Origin: Epithemia pelagica
Taxonomy: Eukaryota; Bacillariophyta; Bacillariophyceae; Surirellales; Surirellaceae
NCBI GenBank assembly: GCA_946965045.2
Contig: OX337232.1
Coordinates: forward strand, 3,658,001-3,722,000
Direction: 5' to 3'
Length of the DNA: 64,000 bases
Shown piece by piece: positions 31,939 to 44,680 of the stretch. The notes below the pieces were generated by a model. That model worked only from the letters and a program-made list of their open reading frames with translations, was not told the origin of the DNA and made no database searches. The stretch's first letter is position 1; each line of letters starts with the position of its first letter. The translations under genes and the position numbers were made by a program.

Positions 31939-32890
31939 ACAACTCGATCGAATCATACCCCGCTCCTTCAAACTACCACAGGACTCCATCTCTCGTTCCA
32001 CACACAACAGAACGGTACTTTTCGGAAACGTACCACAATCCCCACCAGAGGCAATCGGGCAATTTGCATCCAATCCAACAATTGAAAACTCGTTTCTTGA
32101 GAAACTGGATAAATTGCTTGAACGTACAACAACAAAACATGATGTTATTATTGCTGCTTGTCCACTTTCCTTTCGAGGATAGTCCTTGCGAATTGTTCGT
32201 GTTGGTGGCCAACCACACTGGGGCTTTTTCACACGGTCGATGTTTCCCTTTTTGTGGACGGCTCACAGAAATGGTTTCGGACCTTGTTGTTTTGATGAGG
32301 CATCTAGAGATTTGTTGCGACCCTCCTTTCCAATTTGCAAGAGACATTCTTGTACTCCCTATCCACACCAATAAGCAGTCGCGGTCTTCCGGTCCAGGTC
32401 ACGGTCACTTATTCGTGTTTCGTGTCGTAACGAATGGACCCAGCGTCCGTCCTTCCGCCCCATTCAAAGCTACCCGTACTATTGTGTGTCTTTGTGTCCT
32501 TTGGGTTTAGTCAGACGCAACTTTCACTATATTATCGATACACACAAATCAAACGAGAATGATGAGAACCATACACAAATCGTGTCGAACCAAAACAATA
32601 GGTCTTGTTGTTGTGCCGCTGTGCTGTGGATGGAGGATGCAAGCCACCAAAAGCAACACGGTTCTCGAGAATTGCAGCATCTCTCTCTTCTCTCTCTCTA
32701 CTATATGGTACAAACTATGTAGACACTCTTCATACCTGCAAACCGCTCTAGAGTTTGTGTCACACTTGTTATATATTATTTGGATCTGGTTCTACTTGAT
32801 TGACTTGTAGGATTTTACTACTACTGCTACAAAAAAAAAGAAGAAACCCACCACCAACGAAACAAGGTGGTTCGGTATTGGGTATCGAGC
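31770..32890. other. Spacer between the two membrane-protein copies
   Basis: Upstream region of copy 1 (31770-32375) and start of the 3' flank of copy 2 (from about 32485). Both are recognisable against their duplicates. It includes an (AAC)n run at 31898-31938. No separate gene was seen. Confidence 0.5.
31898..31938. repeat. (AAC)n microsatellite
   Basis: About 41 bp of AAC triplets, 130 bp upstream of membrane-protein copy 1. Copy 2 has only a short 'acaacaacaa' at the equivalent place. Confidence 0.9.
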
Positions 32891-34432
32891 TTAGGCGAAC
32901 CGGGCATCCCCCAAATCGTGCGGATCGCGAGACACAATGTCATCCTCGTCGTCGTCGTCTCGTCGAGTGGTATCCTCCTCTTCCTCTTCGTCAATGCGAT
33001 CATGAGCAGGCGCCATGGAATTTTTGTGATTGTTAGTGTTGCTGTTGTCGGCAATGGACGACGACGACATGTGTTGAAAGTGTTCGGTATCGGCCGTGGA
33101 AATGCTTTCATCGTCAAAAAACTGTGCTTGGGCCGGAGCCGATTGTCCCGGATTGCCTGCCGCCGGGGTCCAACCAGCACCACCATGATTGCCTGGTTGG
33201 GAGGGTGTTTGACTGCCTACGACGGAGGGTTCGGCATAGTAGCGGGGAAAGGGTTGGGCGGGCGCTTGTTGCGCTTGTGGCGGTGGTGGAATCTGGGCCG
33301 CCTTTTCTTGCGCTAGTCGTTCTTGATGTTCCTTGTCCCGTTGCAAAAAGTCATGATCTTGCGGCGGAGCATACTTGTCTTCGGGACTCATGTATTCTTG
33401 CATTTCATCGTAATTGTCATGTTGATTGACAAAGGTACCTTCTTCGTTATTGGTGGTCGGTTGGGGACGACGACGTCGTCGTCGTTGCCACGGACGACGG
33501 GGCGGACGATGGTTGTCGGCATCGACCGTTTCATCTTGCCAGGCATCTTCGTCATCGTCCTCCTCGTCGTCGTCGTCTTCATCGTCCCGGACAAATCGTT
33601 CATCTTCATGATCGTACCAGTAATCATCTTCGCGTCCACCCGGTGGAGGCATGTCGGATCGTTTGGGCGGCTGGGCCATGCTCTTGACTTGATTGGCCAA
33701 CATGAGATAGGCCATGAACGCCGATATCGCATAGCCCGTCCCATAGGAGACTTTGCAGACATTGTCTTTACAGAACCAATTGCCATACAAGAGATTGGTA
33801 AAGGCCATGCAAATACTGGCCCACAAACAGCACCACAACAACCAGCGTTCAAAGTTCCAGGGTTCACACAAAAAGCAACAACTGCCAATCAAACAGGTAA
33901 AGGTCACGAGGCCCAACAAACCACCGACAAAGGCCAAGTTGCGGGCCCATTTCAACCAAAAATCGTACATTTCGTCCACTTCCTCATCCGGATACAAGAT
34001 GCATCCACGGTAATTTTCCTCGTCGCCATAGGCCAATTCCCGAGCAATCAACCCATAACCACGCCGGGTCGTTTCAATGGGTTTCCCCGTCACCGGGTTG
34101 AGTTCGGTAATGCTGGCAAATTTGCAACTCATGATTACATACATGTTCATCCAACAGGCTCCAAAGGCCATGATCACCCCCATGACGGTATAACAGGGAC
34201 CATGAGGACAACGGCTGTCGTGTAGTATAGTAGTAGAATTGTGTAAAGGAAAATTTGGGTCGAATCGAATCCAATCAAATCCATAGGCAACGGAAACCAA
34301 AGCAAAACGTGATGGGGTAGATACCAAGCAACCAACCAGAAATTCAATCCAGAGAGCAAGCAGAAAAGTTTACGCAAACATGTGACGGAAACGGTCAAAA
34401 TACAAGAGTAATAATAGGGTGAGAAGGGTCAT
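32891..34432 (-). CDS. Multi-pass membrane protein, tandem copy 2 (long tail)
   Basis: Proposed model complement(join(32891..34214,34374..34432)), 460 aa. The 159-bp intron has donor GTAAAC and acceptor CGACAG, and exon 1 gives a hydrophobic start 'MTLLTLLLLLYFDRF' joined to 'RCPHGPCYT'. The membrane core matches copy 1 closely (four hydrophobic segments, same Cys pattern). Between 'DERFV' and 'GSQTPSQP' this copy has about 110 extra residues: a run of Asp/Glu, an Arg-rich 'QRRRRRRP' patch, a 'QRDKEHQERLAQEKAAQ' helix and a Pro/Gln stretch. The end 'DIVSRDPHDLGDARFA' is shared. Function unknown. Exon 1 is less certain than the rest. Confidence 0.62.
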
Positions 34433-35631
34433 GCCACCAAAACGAGAGGTTCTGCTAATACTCCAGCGGCTACATCCCAAAGCAAGCAAGCAAGAACACA
34501 CCCAACACGATAAACGAGACAACAGCGCAAAGGCAGCAGAGCTACAAGGGGAAACAAACAATCACAACAACAACTCGATCGAATCCTTGATCTGCCGTTC
34601 CACACCACAACAAAGCAACATCCCCTGCAAGAAACGAACCACAGCACAACCAACAGTGCCACTTTTCGGGAAACGTACCACAATCCCCACCAGAGACAAT
34701 CGGGCAATTTGCATCCAATCCAACAATTCAAGACACGTTTCTTGAGAAACTTGATAAATTGTCTGAACGTACAACAACAACACATGATGATGGTATCACA
34801 ACCAGAAGAATAGTCCTCCAGGACAAGAACCACCCTTGGTAACCACTAATTGCTGGGACTGTTTCACACGGTTGTTGTATCCTCCTCCTTTTCTTTGGAT
34901 GGCTCACCCAATACTTTGGGTTGCAAAGACTGCGATTCCGTGTTGTTGTTTCGTTGTTGTCGTTGTTCGTTGTTGTTGTTGCCAAAAAGAGAATGAGACA
35001 TCCAGAGATTTGTTGCGACCCTCCTTTCCAGTTTGCAAGAGACATTCCGAGTACTCCCTATCCATTCCAAAAGCATTCCCTATATAATCTCTGCTTTCCC
35101 TACAGAGGAGCAAACGGCTTGGGAGAGGTCATGGGGACGAGTCATTTTCTCCCATAAATCGACAGGACAAAACTACCATAGCTAGGTAGACTAGCAAGAG
35201 GAGTACTACCTCTACTCTCTCTGTGGGAGCTAGCATTCGACTGGCCTTGGTGAAGAAAAATGTATCACTCTTGGATATACTTTCGTCGTTTTGTTGTCAT
35301 GTAAAGGGTGTGGAGCGCACAACTCCCTCGTCCGAGCGAGAGGAGAGCAACACATTATCCTCTATCGACTGATCTGGTACTTTTCGAGTGGACCGAGAAA
35401 CCGTACTACTCCTAACTACTACAAGAAAGAAAAGGAGGAGGAGTACGTCGGATGCCTCCAAAATGCCTCTATAATTTGTTCCGAAATGATTTCTGTTTTT
35501 CCTCGAGGTAAAACTCGATGCATGACCCATAACGAGGCATGGTCTATATATATCGTAACTCTCTATAGAAGAAAAGGAGTGGATCCGTCCCAAGAAACAC
35601 ACGTCGTTGTGGACTGTTTCTGAAACTCTGC
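34433..35631. other. Intergenic region
   Basis: The first 640 bp are the upstream half of duplicated unit 2. The rest (35070-35631) shows no supported gene; short AT-rich 'ctatatatat' occurs near 35545. Confidence 0.45.
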
Positions 35632-36756
35632 TCAGGGTTCCATTCCCAAATTCCCCAGACCATTGTTGTTGTCGGCGGCATTGCCATTGCCCGTTTCGTC
35701 TCCTACGAGTCCAATGGCGGTGCAGACACAGCGGGTGGTAAAGGCATTGAGAAAGGTGCGGGGTTCCAATTCGCATTCCGTCGCAATGGATTGACATGTT
35801 TGATCGTCTCGAACGACCGTGGCCACGACGACCAGCAACAAGGCCGTGGGAATGCAACACAAGATTGCAAATTGCAAAAAGGAGGCTCGTTGGACGCGAC
35901 GCAATTCACGCATCAAGACTTGCCGACGGCGTTGTTGGACGACATCCTCGTCCGTCTCATTATCAGTCGTGGTGCCACCCGGCGTGGCTTGATCCAACCA
36001 GGCCAAGGCTGTGGCACCTCGGGCCGTAATGGTTGTGGTGGTGGTTGTATTGGTATTAGACGAAGGACCCTCCAATAAAATAACAGTCAAATCATCGTCG
36101 TCGTCCGGATTCGGTTCACCCTCGTGTGCTTCTTCGTCCGGGGGAACTGTTTCCACCACGGCAGTCGTCTTCGTGTCAAAGGGTGCTGGTTCACCAGAAG
36201 GAGGAGAAGGAGTGTTATTAGGATTGGTGTCTTGTTCGGCAAAGGGTGCCTCTTCATCCCCGTCGTTGTTGTTCGTGGTGCTGTGGGAAAACGAAGGATC
36301 GAGATTGGTACCGTCCGTGTCGTCGGCAAACACCACACTGGTTGTCGTCGTCGTAGTAGTAGTAGTACTCGCCGGCACTGTGGGAGCTTCTTGGTGGGGT
36401 GTCTCCTCTGGTACGAATGGTGCCACAATTGCGTGTGACCCTGGCTGCTGCTGCGGATTGGATGGTGGTGGTACCACTGGACCACTACGGGTGGTGGTTT
36501 CGGCTGATTCTTCATCCATGGCCATTACTTTTTCTACTTCTTTTTGTGGTGGTGAAGCAGAAGGAGACGGAGGAGAAGAAGAAGCTGAATCACTCTTGTC
36601 GTTGCTTCCACTCCGAGATACCAACGATGGTTGCAGAGACGGCTCGGATGGAAATGATGGTGCGATGGGTGTTTCAGCAGCAGTAGGCATACTAGCAGAG
36701 TCGCTCGGCGGTGGATGGTCGAGAGAAGGAGGAGGAGCTGGGGAATCGTCATTCAT
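35632..36756 (-). CDS. Single-pass membrane protein with long low-complexity N-terminus
   Basis: 374 aa, ATG at 36756. Residues 1-255 are Pro/Ser/Thr/Glu-rich and unstructured, with poly-Thr from gttgtc-type triplets. A helix 'QQRRRQVLMRELRRVQRAS' leads to one membrane span near residues 298-318 ('FAILCCIPTALLLVVVATVV'). A short Cys-containing tail follows ('CQSIATECELEPRTFLNAF', 'RCVCTAIG') and ends in an Asn/Gly stretch. The order suggests a type II membrane protein with a small disulfide-bearing luminal tail. I do not recognise a family. Confidence 0.62.
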   Translation of the reverse strand: MNDDSPAPPPSLDHPPPSDSASMPTAAETPIAPSFPSEPSLQPSLVSRSGSNDKSDSASSSPPSPSASPPQKEVEKVMAMDEESAETTTRSGPVVPPPSNPQQQPGSHAIVAPFVPEETPHQEAPTVPASTTTTTTTTTSVVFADDTDGTNLDPSFSHSTTNNNDGDEEAPFAEQDTNPNNTPSPPSGEPAPFDTKTTAVVETVPPDEEAHEGEPNPDDDDDLTVILLEGPSSNTNTTTTTTITARGATALAWLDQATPGGTTTDNETDEDVVQQRRRQVLMRELRRVQRASFLQFAILCCIPTALLLVVVATVVRDDQTCQSIATECELEPRTFLNAFTTRCVCTAIGLVGDETGNGNAADNNNGLGNLGMEP

Positions 36757-37876
36757 GTTGCTACAGAGCTGCTATTTAATAGATAGAGACTCTCTCTTTC
36801 CCGGTTCGTTCGTTTGGTTCTCTTGATTTTTCCGGGTAGTGTGCAATCACCAAAAACAATTGACACTATTGGATAGAGACACTCGATAGAACTGTTCTCT
36901 TGTCGATCTATGTGGTCGTTCCAAACCTTTGTCTCTTTGTCTTCTATGGTGGTTGTTGATGTGATGCTGCGTGTGTGTGTCGGATGCTTCTTTTCTTTTC
37001 TGGGACATCAACGTGGCACATAAAAAGGGTGTCCCCCCCCTTTTTTTTTCTCTCTCTTTCCCCTCAAAAAAAGCTATCCAAGCTACCTTGCTGAACCAAC
37101 ACAGGAACAATGATATATACTCCTAGTATTAGGAGTACTCCAACTCTCTCGATGGAACTATCATTTACCCGATGCAATCTATGGAGGAAACGTACCGAAC
37201 GATCCTGTGGTCCAGTCCTGATTGGTAGTATAGTTCTCTCTATCATAGTAGCTATCATTCGTAGACAGTGGCAATCGGACTCGACCAATGCCAACTGAAA
37301 CACACACCAGGATCTCCCTAGGTACGACTCTATCTCACCAATATCGATATCTGTTTCTCCTCCTCCTCCTTGTATTCGATCGCTGTCGAAACATAACACA
37401 GTTACCGTTCTCTATACAAAGTAGCTATCATTCGTAGAGTGGCAATCGGCCTCGACCAATGAAAAACACATCAGGATCTAGAGGTACTACTCTTCTATCA
37501 CCAATATCGATATCTGTTTCTCCTCCTCCTCTTTTTATTCGATACCTCCCTTTTGTTTGCCAGTCTCGGTTACTAGAGTCCCAGAAACGAAATAGGGCAA
37601 ACGAGAGATCCAGTGGTCCATTCTTTTGTTTGTATTATTCGTCTCTCTAGCTATTTTATAGTCGACCACAGCCCCACCAACACGAACATACCACACCCAC
37701 AACAGCATCTATACGACGTAGAGACTACAATCCATCGATTCCAGACCCCGTGTGTGGTTCTCCTTTTTCTAGTACCCCATTGGTATTTTTTTGTTTCTTC
37801 TTGGATTCCCCGCAGCTCACTTGAGAGGCGGTTCGTTGGGGGGACGTCCTTTCTGTTGACATTCAATGGATACTAC
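36757..37876. other. Intergenic region with degenerate direct repeats
   Basis: Two blocks (about 37245-37382 and 37421-37542) share 'gtagctatcattcgtag', 'gtggcaatcgg-ctcgacca' and 'atatcgatatctgtttctcc', about 176 bp apart. No gene was supported. Confidence 0.6.
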
Positions 37877-38890
37877 CTACAGGAGTACGTAGGGTACTAA
37901 ACACACGAGGGGTGCGGCAAACATGACCCATTTCAAGGTGCCTTCGGGATTGGGCGGAACCAATTGATACAAGCCGTACGTGGCCGTCATCCAGGCCGCC
38001 ACCAAGACGGCACGAGAAAAGGTCTTGTGAGCGAACCGCAACGTTTGATTCGTCTTGTCCAATCCCGTATCGGGATGCAAAAAAATGGCACCGACCAAGG
38101 CGGCTCCCACCATGCCACAAAAGACGGCCGCCCCGGCCAGGGCATGGACGGTGAGCAAATGACGACGGCCCATGTTTTCCTTGTTTTGGTAAATGACATA
38201 CAAACCACCCGCACTCAGGAAAATCGAAGCCCATCCCAACAAGGCGTGATTCTATTGTAGGTTGAAGGTTGTCATAGACCCGAAACAGGGAGAATAGGAA
38301 GAATGTTATTGATCGTTGTGTCGAGTGATAAAAAGAAAAAGAGACAAGTGTATCACCACCACCACCACCACCACCACCACCACCACCACCACCACCACCA
38401 CCACCACAATCCAAATGCCAAGGAAGAAACAGTCAGGGGTCCATGCATGCAAAACCAAACAGAATGGATATCCCAGCAGATTGGGTTGTATCATCATTTG
38501 GGGGCAAAACAAAGCAAATCACAAACGAGCGTGAAATCCCAACAGTATTGGAATGCCAAAAGAAACACAACCAATCCAACACAGCGACGGTCCGAAAACG
38601 CACACAGATTTGTGTGAGACTCGAAACCAAGAAACCATCACAACATCATGACCCCTTCATCTTCTCGAACAACACACGCAACTTGCATTCATACATACCT
38701 TGGTATTGGTATATCCACCGAGTTTTTTCAAGCCGGCCGCTCCTCCAGGTATGGTAATCATGCCGAGGGTCATCAAGAGTGGATGCCAGGAAAAAAAGCG
38801 CCAGGTTCCCGTTGGTTGCAACCCGGCATAGGAACCAGCCGCCAACCCATAGGCTACCAAAATCACCACCAAGACACGAAATTCATTCAT
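37877..38890 (-). CDS. Cytochrome b561 family protein (core-only type)
   Basis: Transmembrane electron carrier, usually ascorbate-dependent. Model complement(join(37877..38251,38699..38890)), 188 aa. The 447-bp intron has donor GTATGT and acceptor CAATAG, and the join is exactly between codons (NTK-NHALLG). Six hydrophobic segments are visible. The four expected haem-ligand histidines are candidates at H36 ('SWHPLLMTLGM'), H66 ('NHALLGW'), H100 ('TVHALAGA') and H139 ('RFAHKTFS'). No DOMON or other extra domain is present, so it resembles the small CYB561D type. Length fits that group. No signs of decay. Substrate and membrane location cannot be told from the sequence. Confidence 0.85.
38354..38407. 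repeat. (CAC)n microsatellite in the b561 intron
   Basis: About 18 CAC triplets lie near the 3' end of the cytochrome b561 intron (GTG repeats on the gene strand). Confidence 0.93.
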
Positions 38891-40403
38891 GGTGGGTTTG
38901 TACGACTACCAACCACGACAAACGAGAAAAAGAGAGAGAAAGGATAATGAGGGAGAGAGGGAGAGAACGTTGTCATCCACCAAAGGCATTTGAAAACAAG
39001 TGCAATCCAACACATCACACATCACGAAACAGATAGACGCCAGTTGCAACAAAGAGTGATCGAGAGAACGAGACGCAGTAAGCACAATATGACAGACGGA
39101 TTCTTCTTGTTCTTGCTAGATTATTGACTCGGCTTCCCAAAACATAAAGCCAACCCATGCATTCGCACATACCGGTGTTCTTGTGGCCATACGGTGGCGT
39201 TGTGAGTTCCGAGGAGAAGGGGGAAGTCGTTGATCTATTACTGAAACGAATTCGGTTTGATCTTCGATGTTGTCGTCGTTTTGGGGACTGTCTCACAGGT
39301 CGTCGTTGTCGTCTGAATGAGGAGTGGACGAGGAGATACTCTACTACTTGTTGTGTTCTTGAGAGGCCTCACCGGTCGCTTTGCCATGGCGCGATCTTGT
39401 GGGGGTTCGGAAGATCGCACCGCATAAAGGTCGCGTTACACGCGCTAATCAGTCGCGTAATATCTTGCTAGCCGGTGATAGTGACAGCTCTGTAGCATTT
39501 ACTAGCTCCTCCACGAGTCTCTATCTCCTACTCCTACTACTATGGTGTTCTGCTCCTAGGAGTAACTGGAATTGAACGTGGAACCGATAGTCATCCATGA
39601 GTTCACCCTAAACCAAAAGGGTCCAATGAATCAGCACAAGGTATTGATGACGCAGTGAATGACTGCCTACCTATCGTTTTCTCCGATACGTCCTGGGATA
39701 CGATCATCCTCATCTGTGTCACTTGGTTGCGAACCAGTTCCTCGAAAGAAGAGCATATTATGGTCCCTCACTACACGAGTGCCGGATGTTTGTTGTTCTG
39801 GTTTTGCCACTCAACGCCCTGCTGATGAACGACGAGCTGCAACACAAGAAGTCGTATGTGATTGCTACCATAGGAGCTCTGCTGGGTGTCTGAGTTTTGT
39901 TTGCACTCGAGTTTTCCACACGCGCCCTCATGGAATCCTCCCACTGTGTCAGCATGCGCAGCATCGCACTCACCGCATCTCGAGAGATGTTTCTTTGGTC
40001 GGTTTGGTTGCTCCTACGACGACGACTCCTGCTTATCATAGGTCGTCGCAAGAAAAGTCAGCAGCAGCAACAACACCCTCAACGAGAGTCAAAGACATTC
40101 ACATTGTGTTGGTTTTCATCAGGACAAGAAGTAGTAGGACATGATTGTCCCTCACTGTTTGGATGCTAGGAAGGGAGATCGCAGTCATACTGGAATTGGA
40201 AGGTGGTCATGGCGCTGCCACCAGCAATCGTATTCTTGTGTAGTATATGGGAGTCGTTGGTTTGCTGGTATAGGACGATGCAGTTGCTTGGTATTGTAGA
40301 TGGTCATCCACACCGAAAGCTCTTATAGCACTCCTTGGGATCTGAGCACACAATCTTGAACGTTATAGTAGGCATCAGTCTAATCCGGGAACAAACACAA
40401 TAG
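38891..40403. other. Intergenic region, no supported gene
   Basis: Open frames up to about 160 codons occur (for example near 39660-40140, plus strand), but they overlap equally long frames on the other strand and show no motif. The region ends at the left repeat of the copia element. Confidence 0.45.
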
Positions 40404-40516
40404 CAAATTACGTGTGTGATACCAAGTGAAAAACTAAAATAGTGAGCATTAAGCTATGCGTCCCTCATGGGTTAGCTACTCGCCCAAAACTCGCTTAATA
40501 TCAGTCGCCTTTCTTG
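40404..40516 (-). repeat. Copia 3' LTR
   Basis: 113 bp, beginning CAA and ending TTG on either strand. It differs from the other LTR only at 'acgTgtgtg' against 'acgCgtgtg'. Confidence 0.88.
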
Positions 40517-40696
40517 GTCCCCTCACAATTGCTATGTCGGACCATCACGATATAGTCACATTTTGCCAACTTCAGAATATCACATCAACATATATCTTCT
40601 TCCATCTCCTCCACACCTGCTTCTGAGCGCCCCTGTATGGCGTGCAGGACGTACCCAGTCCCCTTGGTCGGGCGGGAAACGTACTCCGGGGTTGCA

Positions 40697-43600
40697 TTAG
40701 AACAGAATCATTTGTGCCAACCTTGTTCGTTCCGGACCAGTCTGAATCTTAGTAAGCAAGTCCGCTAGATTCGTCTTGGAAGGCTCAAACGCAATCTTGC
40801 ATGTCCCATTGGCAACGTTCTCACGTACAAAGTGATACGCAACTGAATTGGACTTCTTGCGCAATGTCGATTCTGGTAAGGAACTGTTGTAGACGACCGA
40901 CATGTTGTCTACTCTCACGTGTGCATGTCCGTCCAAAGGAATGCCCATCATTCTCAATTTGTACCGTAATCCTTTCAGCATCTCCACACCAACCTTGAGA
41001 GCCATAAATTCAGAACCAAAAGTCGAAGTTTCGACACTGGTTTGCTTCTTGCTGTACCATGAGATCGGTGCTCTATTCAAATAGATAAGCACTCCTGTTC
41101 TGGATCGTCGTGTCAAGAGATCACCTGCATGGTCAGAGTCGACAAAGACCGTCATCTGGACAGCCTTGCCTAAAGGTTCGGGTGCATCTGGAGGTACTTC
41201 TTCCGTGGCTCCAGGATAGAAGCCTGACCAGTCGCTTGTCGGTTCATCACCAAGTTCAATATACGACGGGTCCATGATCAACCGTGAACGCTCATGTAGC
41301 TTGAGGTATGCAAAGAGGTGCAGCATTGCCTCCACATGACCTTCTCTGGGGCCGGCTAAAAATCCAGCCAACATTGAAACCTCTGCAGCGATGTCAATCC
41401 GTCCCAATTCAACTAGCCAACGGAGTACGCCCATCTGCTGCTGGTAGAATGACATTAATTCAGGATCACAATATGGGGTTGTGTCCAACTCAGGACGATA
41501 GCCACTGGGCAAGACACTTGGAGCTCGCGTTTTCAGTTTACGATCTCGGTCTTCCAGCCATGATACAACATTCGTTATGGCAGCCTTTGCATATTTCTCA
41601 GAACTCAACGCCCAACATCGCTGTGAAGCGTCGTTATTGATATCAAATGTTTGTACCTGGGATCCCAAATAATACTTCGGAACGCCAATCGAATCCGGTT
41701 TCAGTAAGTAATGGTGATCCAGCATTGTGAGTGACTCCTTTGGTTTGTGAGAGATGATCAATATATCGTCTGTATAGACGAATAGCATTTCATAATAACG
41801 CTCTCCATTGCCTTTCGTCGCTTTCCTCAAATAGCAGTCAGGATCCGCACGGCATGGGAAATAGCCCAAGTCTTCTTGTAGGGTCGTGGACAGGAGATCA
41901 CGCCACGCGTAGGCGCTAGTCTTTAGGCCGTAGAGTGCCTTTGTTATAATCGCAATCCGACCTTGGTACTCGGTGCCGAATTCCAAACCACAGCTTGTGC
42001 AGACCTTTTCAAGGCATGGAGCATTAAGGTATGCACCAGCAATATCAGCCGCTTGAATCTCCAATCCATTTAGAGCCGCTAGCATAAATCCAATACGCAC
42101 ACTTTCACGACTGACTACGCTTGCGTATGTGGGCGCCTCAGGCTCTTCAGTTTTGTGTCCTCCGGCCACATATCTGGCCTTTCGGGTGAAATCCATCTTG
42201 ACATCAAAGACGATGTGACAAGGGATTACCTGATACCCCACTGGTTCATTTACGCCGTCGTCCAAGATATTGACAGCAGGAAAAATCTTCGACATCTCCA
42301 GTTTCAAAGCTTTTCGCCAATAGTCCGTGCCAGTTTCACGATCAATTTGGAGTGCTCGTTCTACTGTTTTGGGGACCTCAATGCCGTATTTTTGGGATTG
42401 ACGCATATATCTTGTCATCTTGGCGGCTTTGATCAGCCTCGTTCTCCTTCGGAGGGTGAATGGTACCCACCATGCGAATGCTGGTTGTTTCTCGATCTTG
42501 TTCGCAACCGCATACTCAGCGACTTCAATTGGATACGACTCCTTGAGATCCTTCAAGGCTTCCCAACTTGAAGAGCCATCTTTCCATTGCACGCATAAGG
42601 ACCATCCTCTAGTCTTCTTCTTCTTATGCTTGCGACCATTCAATTCGAATTCTCCCTCTGAGAGAGGAACAGCCGTTTTATCAGACTTGTGATCTGTGAT
42701 CTCTTCAACCATTCGATATAGATTGCCCTCATCATCGAGCTGTTCGTAAATATTTTCAGCTATAATGTTGGCAGCATAGGATTGCACATGGCCATCGTCG
42801 AATTCGACTTCGTAAAGTGTTGTGTCCAAGTATGGATTGGACGATGCGTGTCCGAGGACTCGACCTTCCGCGTCTCGTTTCCGTCTCCGAACAGTCCCCT
42901 TTCGTTGATCATCACCTAGGGGCAACATGACTTTTGCAGAGATGAGTTTATCGTATGCATCTGGTGCATAATCATCTGCTTCCGGCATGCGTACGTCCGG
43001 CTGCTCGTCGTCTTCATAAGCTTCGAACGTGGGTGTATCCGCATCATGGTCATCATCTGCCTCGATCAGAATACCCGCCATTCTGTCACCAAGGGCCGCT
43101 TGTAAATTTTCCATATATGTGGTTTGTTGTGCTTTGTGAGCATCATCCATTTGTAGATCTCTGTTGATTGGCCAGACAGAAGTGCGATGCACGATCTTGC
43201 CCTTTTCGGTCAGGACTTTTGCGCACATTGCCTGGCCCACAGTATGACTTGGACCCAACCAGCGTCCGAGTTTACGTCCCTCAAAACCAGGGTTACTATA
43301 CCACACAAAATCAAACCATCGATGCTCCACCAAATGGGAAATGTCTGGAGTATCTCCAGTGAGTTGCTGAATGGGCGGACCGTTGACATTACTTCAAAAG
43401 CTCGTATGGGAGCGTCGCTCCGCCATCAGCATGAGACAGTGGTCCCAGAGTACTGCTGGCGCATTGCTGCGTCTCATTTCTCTGCGGTAGAGGCGCTTTA
43501 ATTCTCGAATATTGGCCTCAGCCAGGTTTTGGTTGGGCGTCCATGCTTCCACTGGTTTTATCCGGCACCCGTACTTGTGAGCTACCTTCCGAAATTCTTG

Positions 43601-44674
43601 CGAGGTTAGTTCTGGTGCATTGTCTGGAATAATATGGTTGAAGATGCCATAGCTGTCAAAGACAGCTGGCAATGTTGTCGGTGCTTCACTTTTCTTTCTC
43701 ATAGGGATAAAATGCACCCAACCAAAGTCCGTAGCGAATATTTGCCCGCATGTATTTTGATCAAGAGACTTGGTCTCTGAGAACAGAGTGTCAGTGTACA
43801 CGTCTGCTCGTAATCGACGATGTCGCAATTGGTATGCGGTATGTTTCAAACGTCGACTGCCGCCTCGATCGGTGAATTCACGGACACCAAGTTGTGTCGT
43901 TTGATTGAACGTCCGTTCTCCACTGGGGAGTCCAATATTCCATCGTTGTGCCAATTCATTCGGACGTACTGTCCCCTTTCGCCTATGTCCAATGTCTGAG
44001 ACGTGGACATGGATGGCGCGATTGTTGACTCGGAGAGTCTTGGTCATTGCGAGATTGATCGTCCGCTCACGTGTTGCATTTACTACGTTCGTCTGTATCG
44101 ATTCCCTGAGTGTTCTTTCATCAACATCTGGTGTTGAGTCATTCGGTTGCCACTCGGGTCGTTCATTCGTCATATCAATACGACAGGAAGGATCGATTGA
44201 ATCAATCTCCTCCTTCGTGGGCTTGCGTGTGCGAAATTGGCTTAAGACGCCGATTAGGTCGAGAGGGATTCGCAATTCTTCCATTTCTGTATCCCTTGCA
44301 ATGATGCTGTGGGATCTTTCATTTCGGTCCCCTGGTTTCAAGTACTTCAAGGGGATATCATTGACTTCAATCCCGGCCTCCCGCATTTGATTCGGATTGA
44401 GAAGGCACTTGTCTTTTAATTGCGGCAAGTGTAGTGCTTGGTGGAAATAAAGGAGGAACGTTTGGCCAGTATCTGGATCATCATATGCCAAAACACCAGT
44501 AATGACGCTGGCCTCTTTAATCTTACCCAGACTCTCAACAAAACCACTGACATCAGCCGTATCAGTCTGATACAGAACGTAACAGTTGCCCAGACAGCAA
44601 GTGTCGGCATGACTGTCGAGCTCACACCGGATTAGGGGAACCGAAATCTCACGAGAAGTTGTTGCAGACATCAC
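40697..44674 (-). pseudogene. pol: Copia pol: protease, integrase, RT and RNase H with internal TGA
   Basis: One frame runs from the ATG at 44674 to 40697, interrupted by a single TGA at 43394-43396. In order: aspartic protease 'CELDSHADTCCLG' (about residue 18); integrase with 'FATDFGWVH', 'HIIPDNAPEL' and 'NLAEANIRELKR' (Asp, Asp, Glu); then, after the stop, the chromodomain-like and linker region; reverse transcriptase with 'IQAADIAGAYLNA' and 'FVYTDDILII'; and RNase H with 'VFVDSDHAGDLLTRRSRTG' and 'ETSTFGSEFMALK'. The stop falls between integrase and RT, where copia proteins normally continue ('T-G-TPDISHL'). It would separate RT from integrase unless read through. All other motifs are intact, so the lesion is probably recent. 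Confidence 0.85.
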
Positions 44675-44680
44675 ATTGTG

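Larger units (their letters stand above)
30205..35070. repeat. Tandem segmental duplication of the membrane-protein gene
   Basis: Unit 1 (about 30205-32375) and unit 2 (about 32485-35070) share coding sequence plus both flanks. The left edges share 'tttgtgtcctttg' and 'cagacgcaactttcactata'-like sequence. The right edges share 'ttgttgcgaccctcctttcc' and 'tttgcaagagacattc'. Unit 2 is longer, mainly by an insertion in the coding tail. Confidence 0.85.

Noticed and set aside
33323-34225. 300-codon plus-strand frame opposite membrane-protein copy 2
   Set aside because: Antisense to a duplicated coding region whose conservation follows the minus strand; copy 1 does not keep this frame equally.
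38354-38407. CAC repeat considered as a CRISPR-like or poly-His coding tract
   Set aside because: It is a simple triplet run inside the cytochrome b561 intron; no spacers and no open gene there.
39659-40144. 161-codon plus-strand frame and a 97-codon minus-strand frame left of the copia element
   Set aside because: The two overlap each other, are low in recognisable protein features, and neither has a motif.
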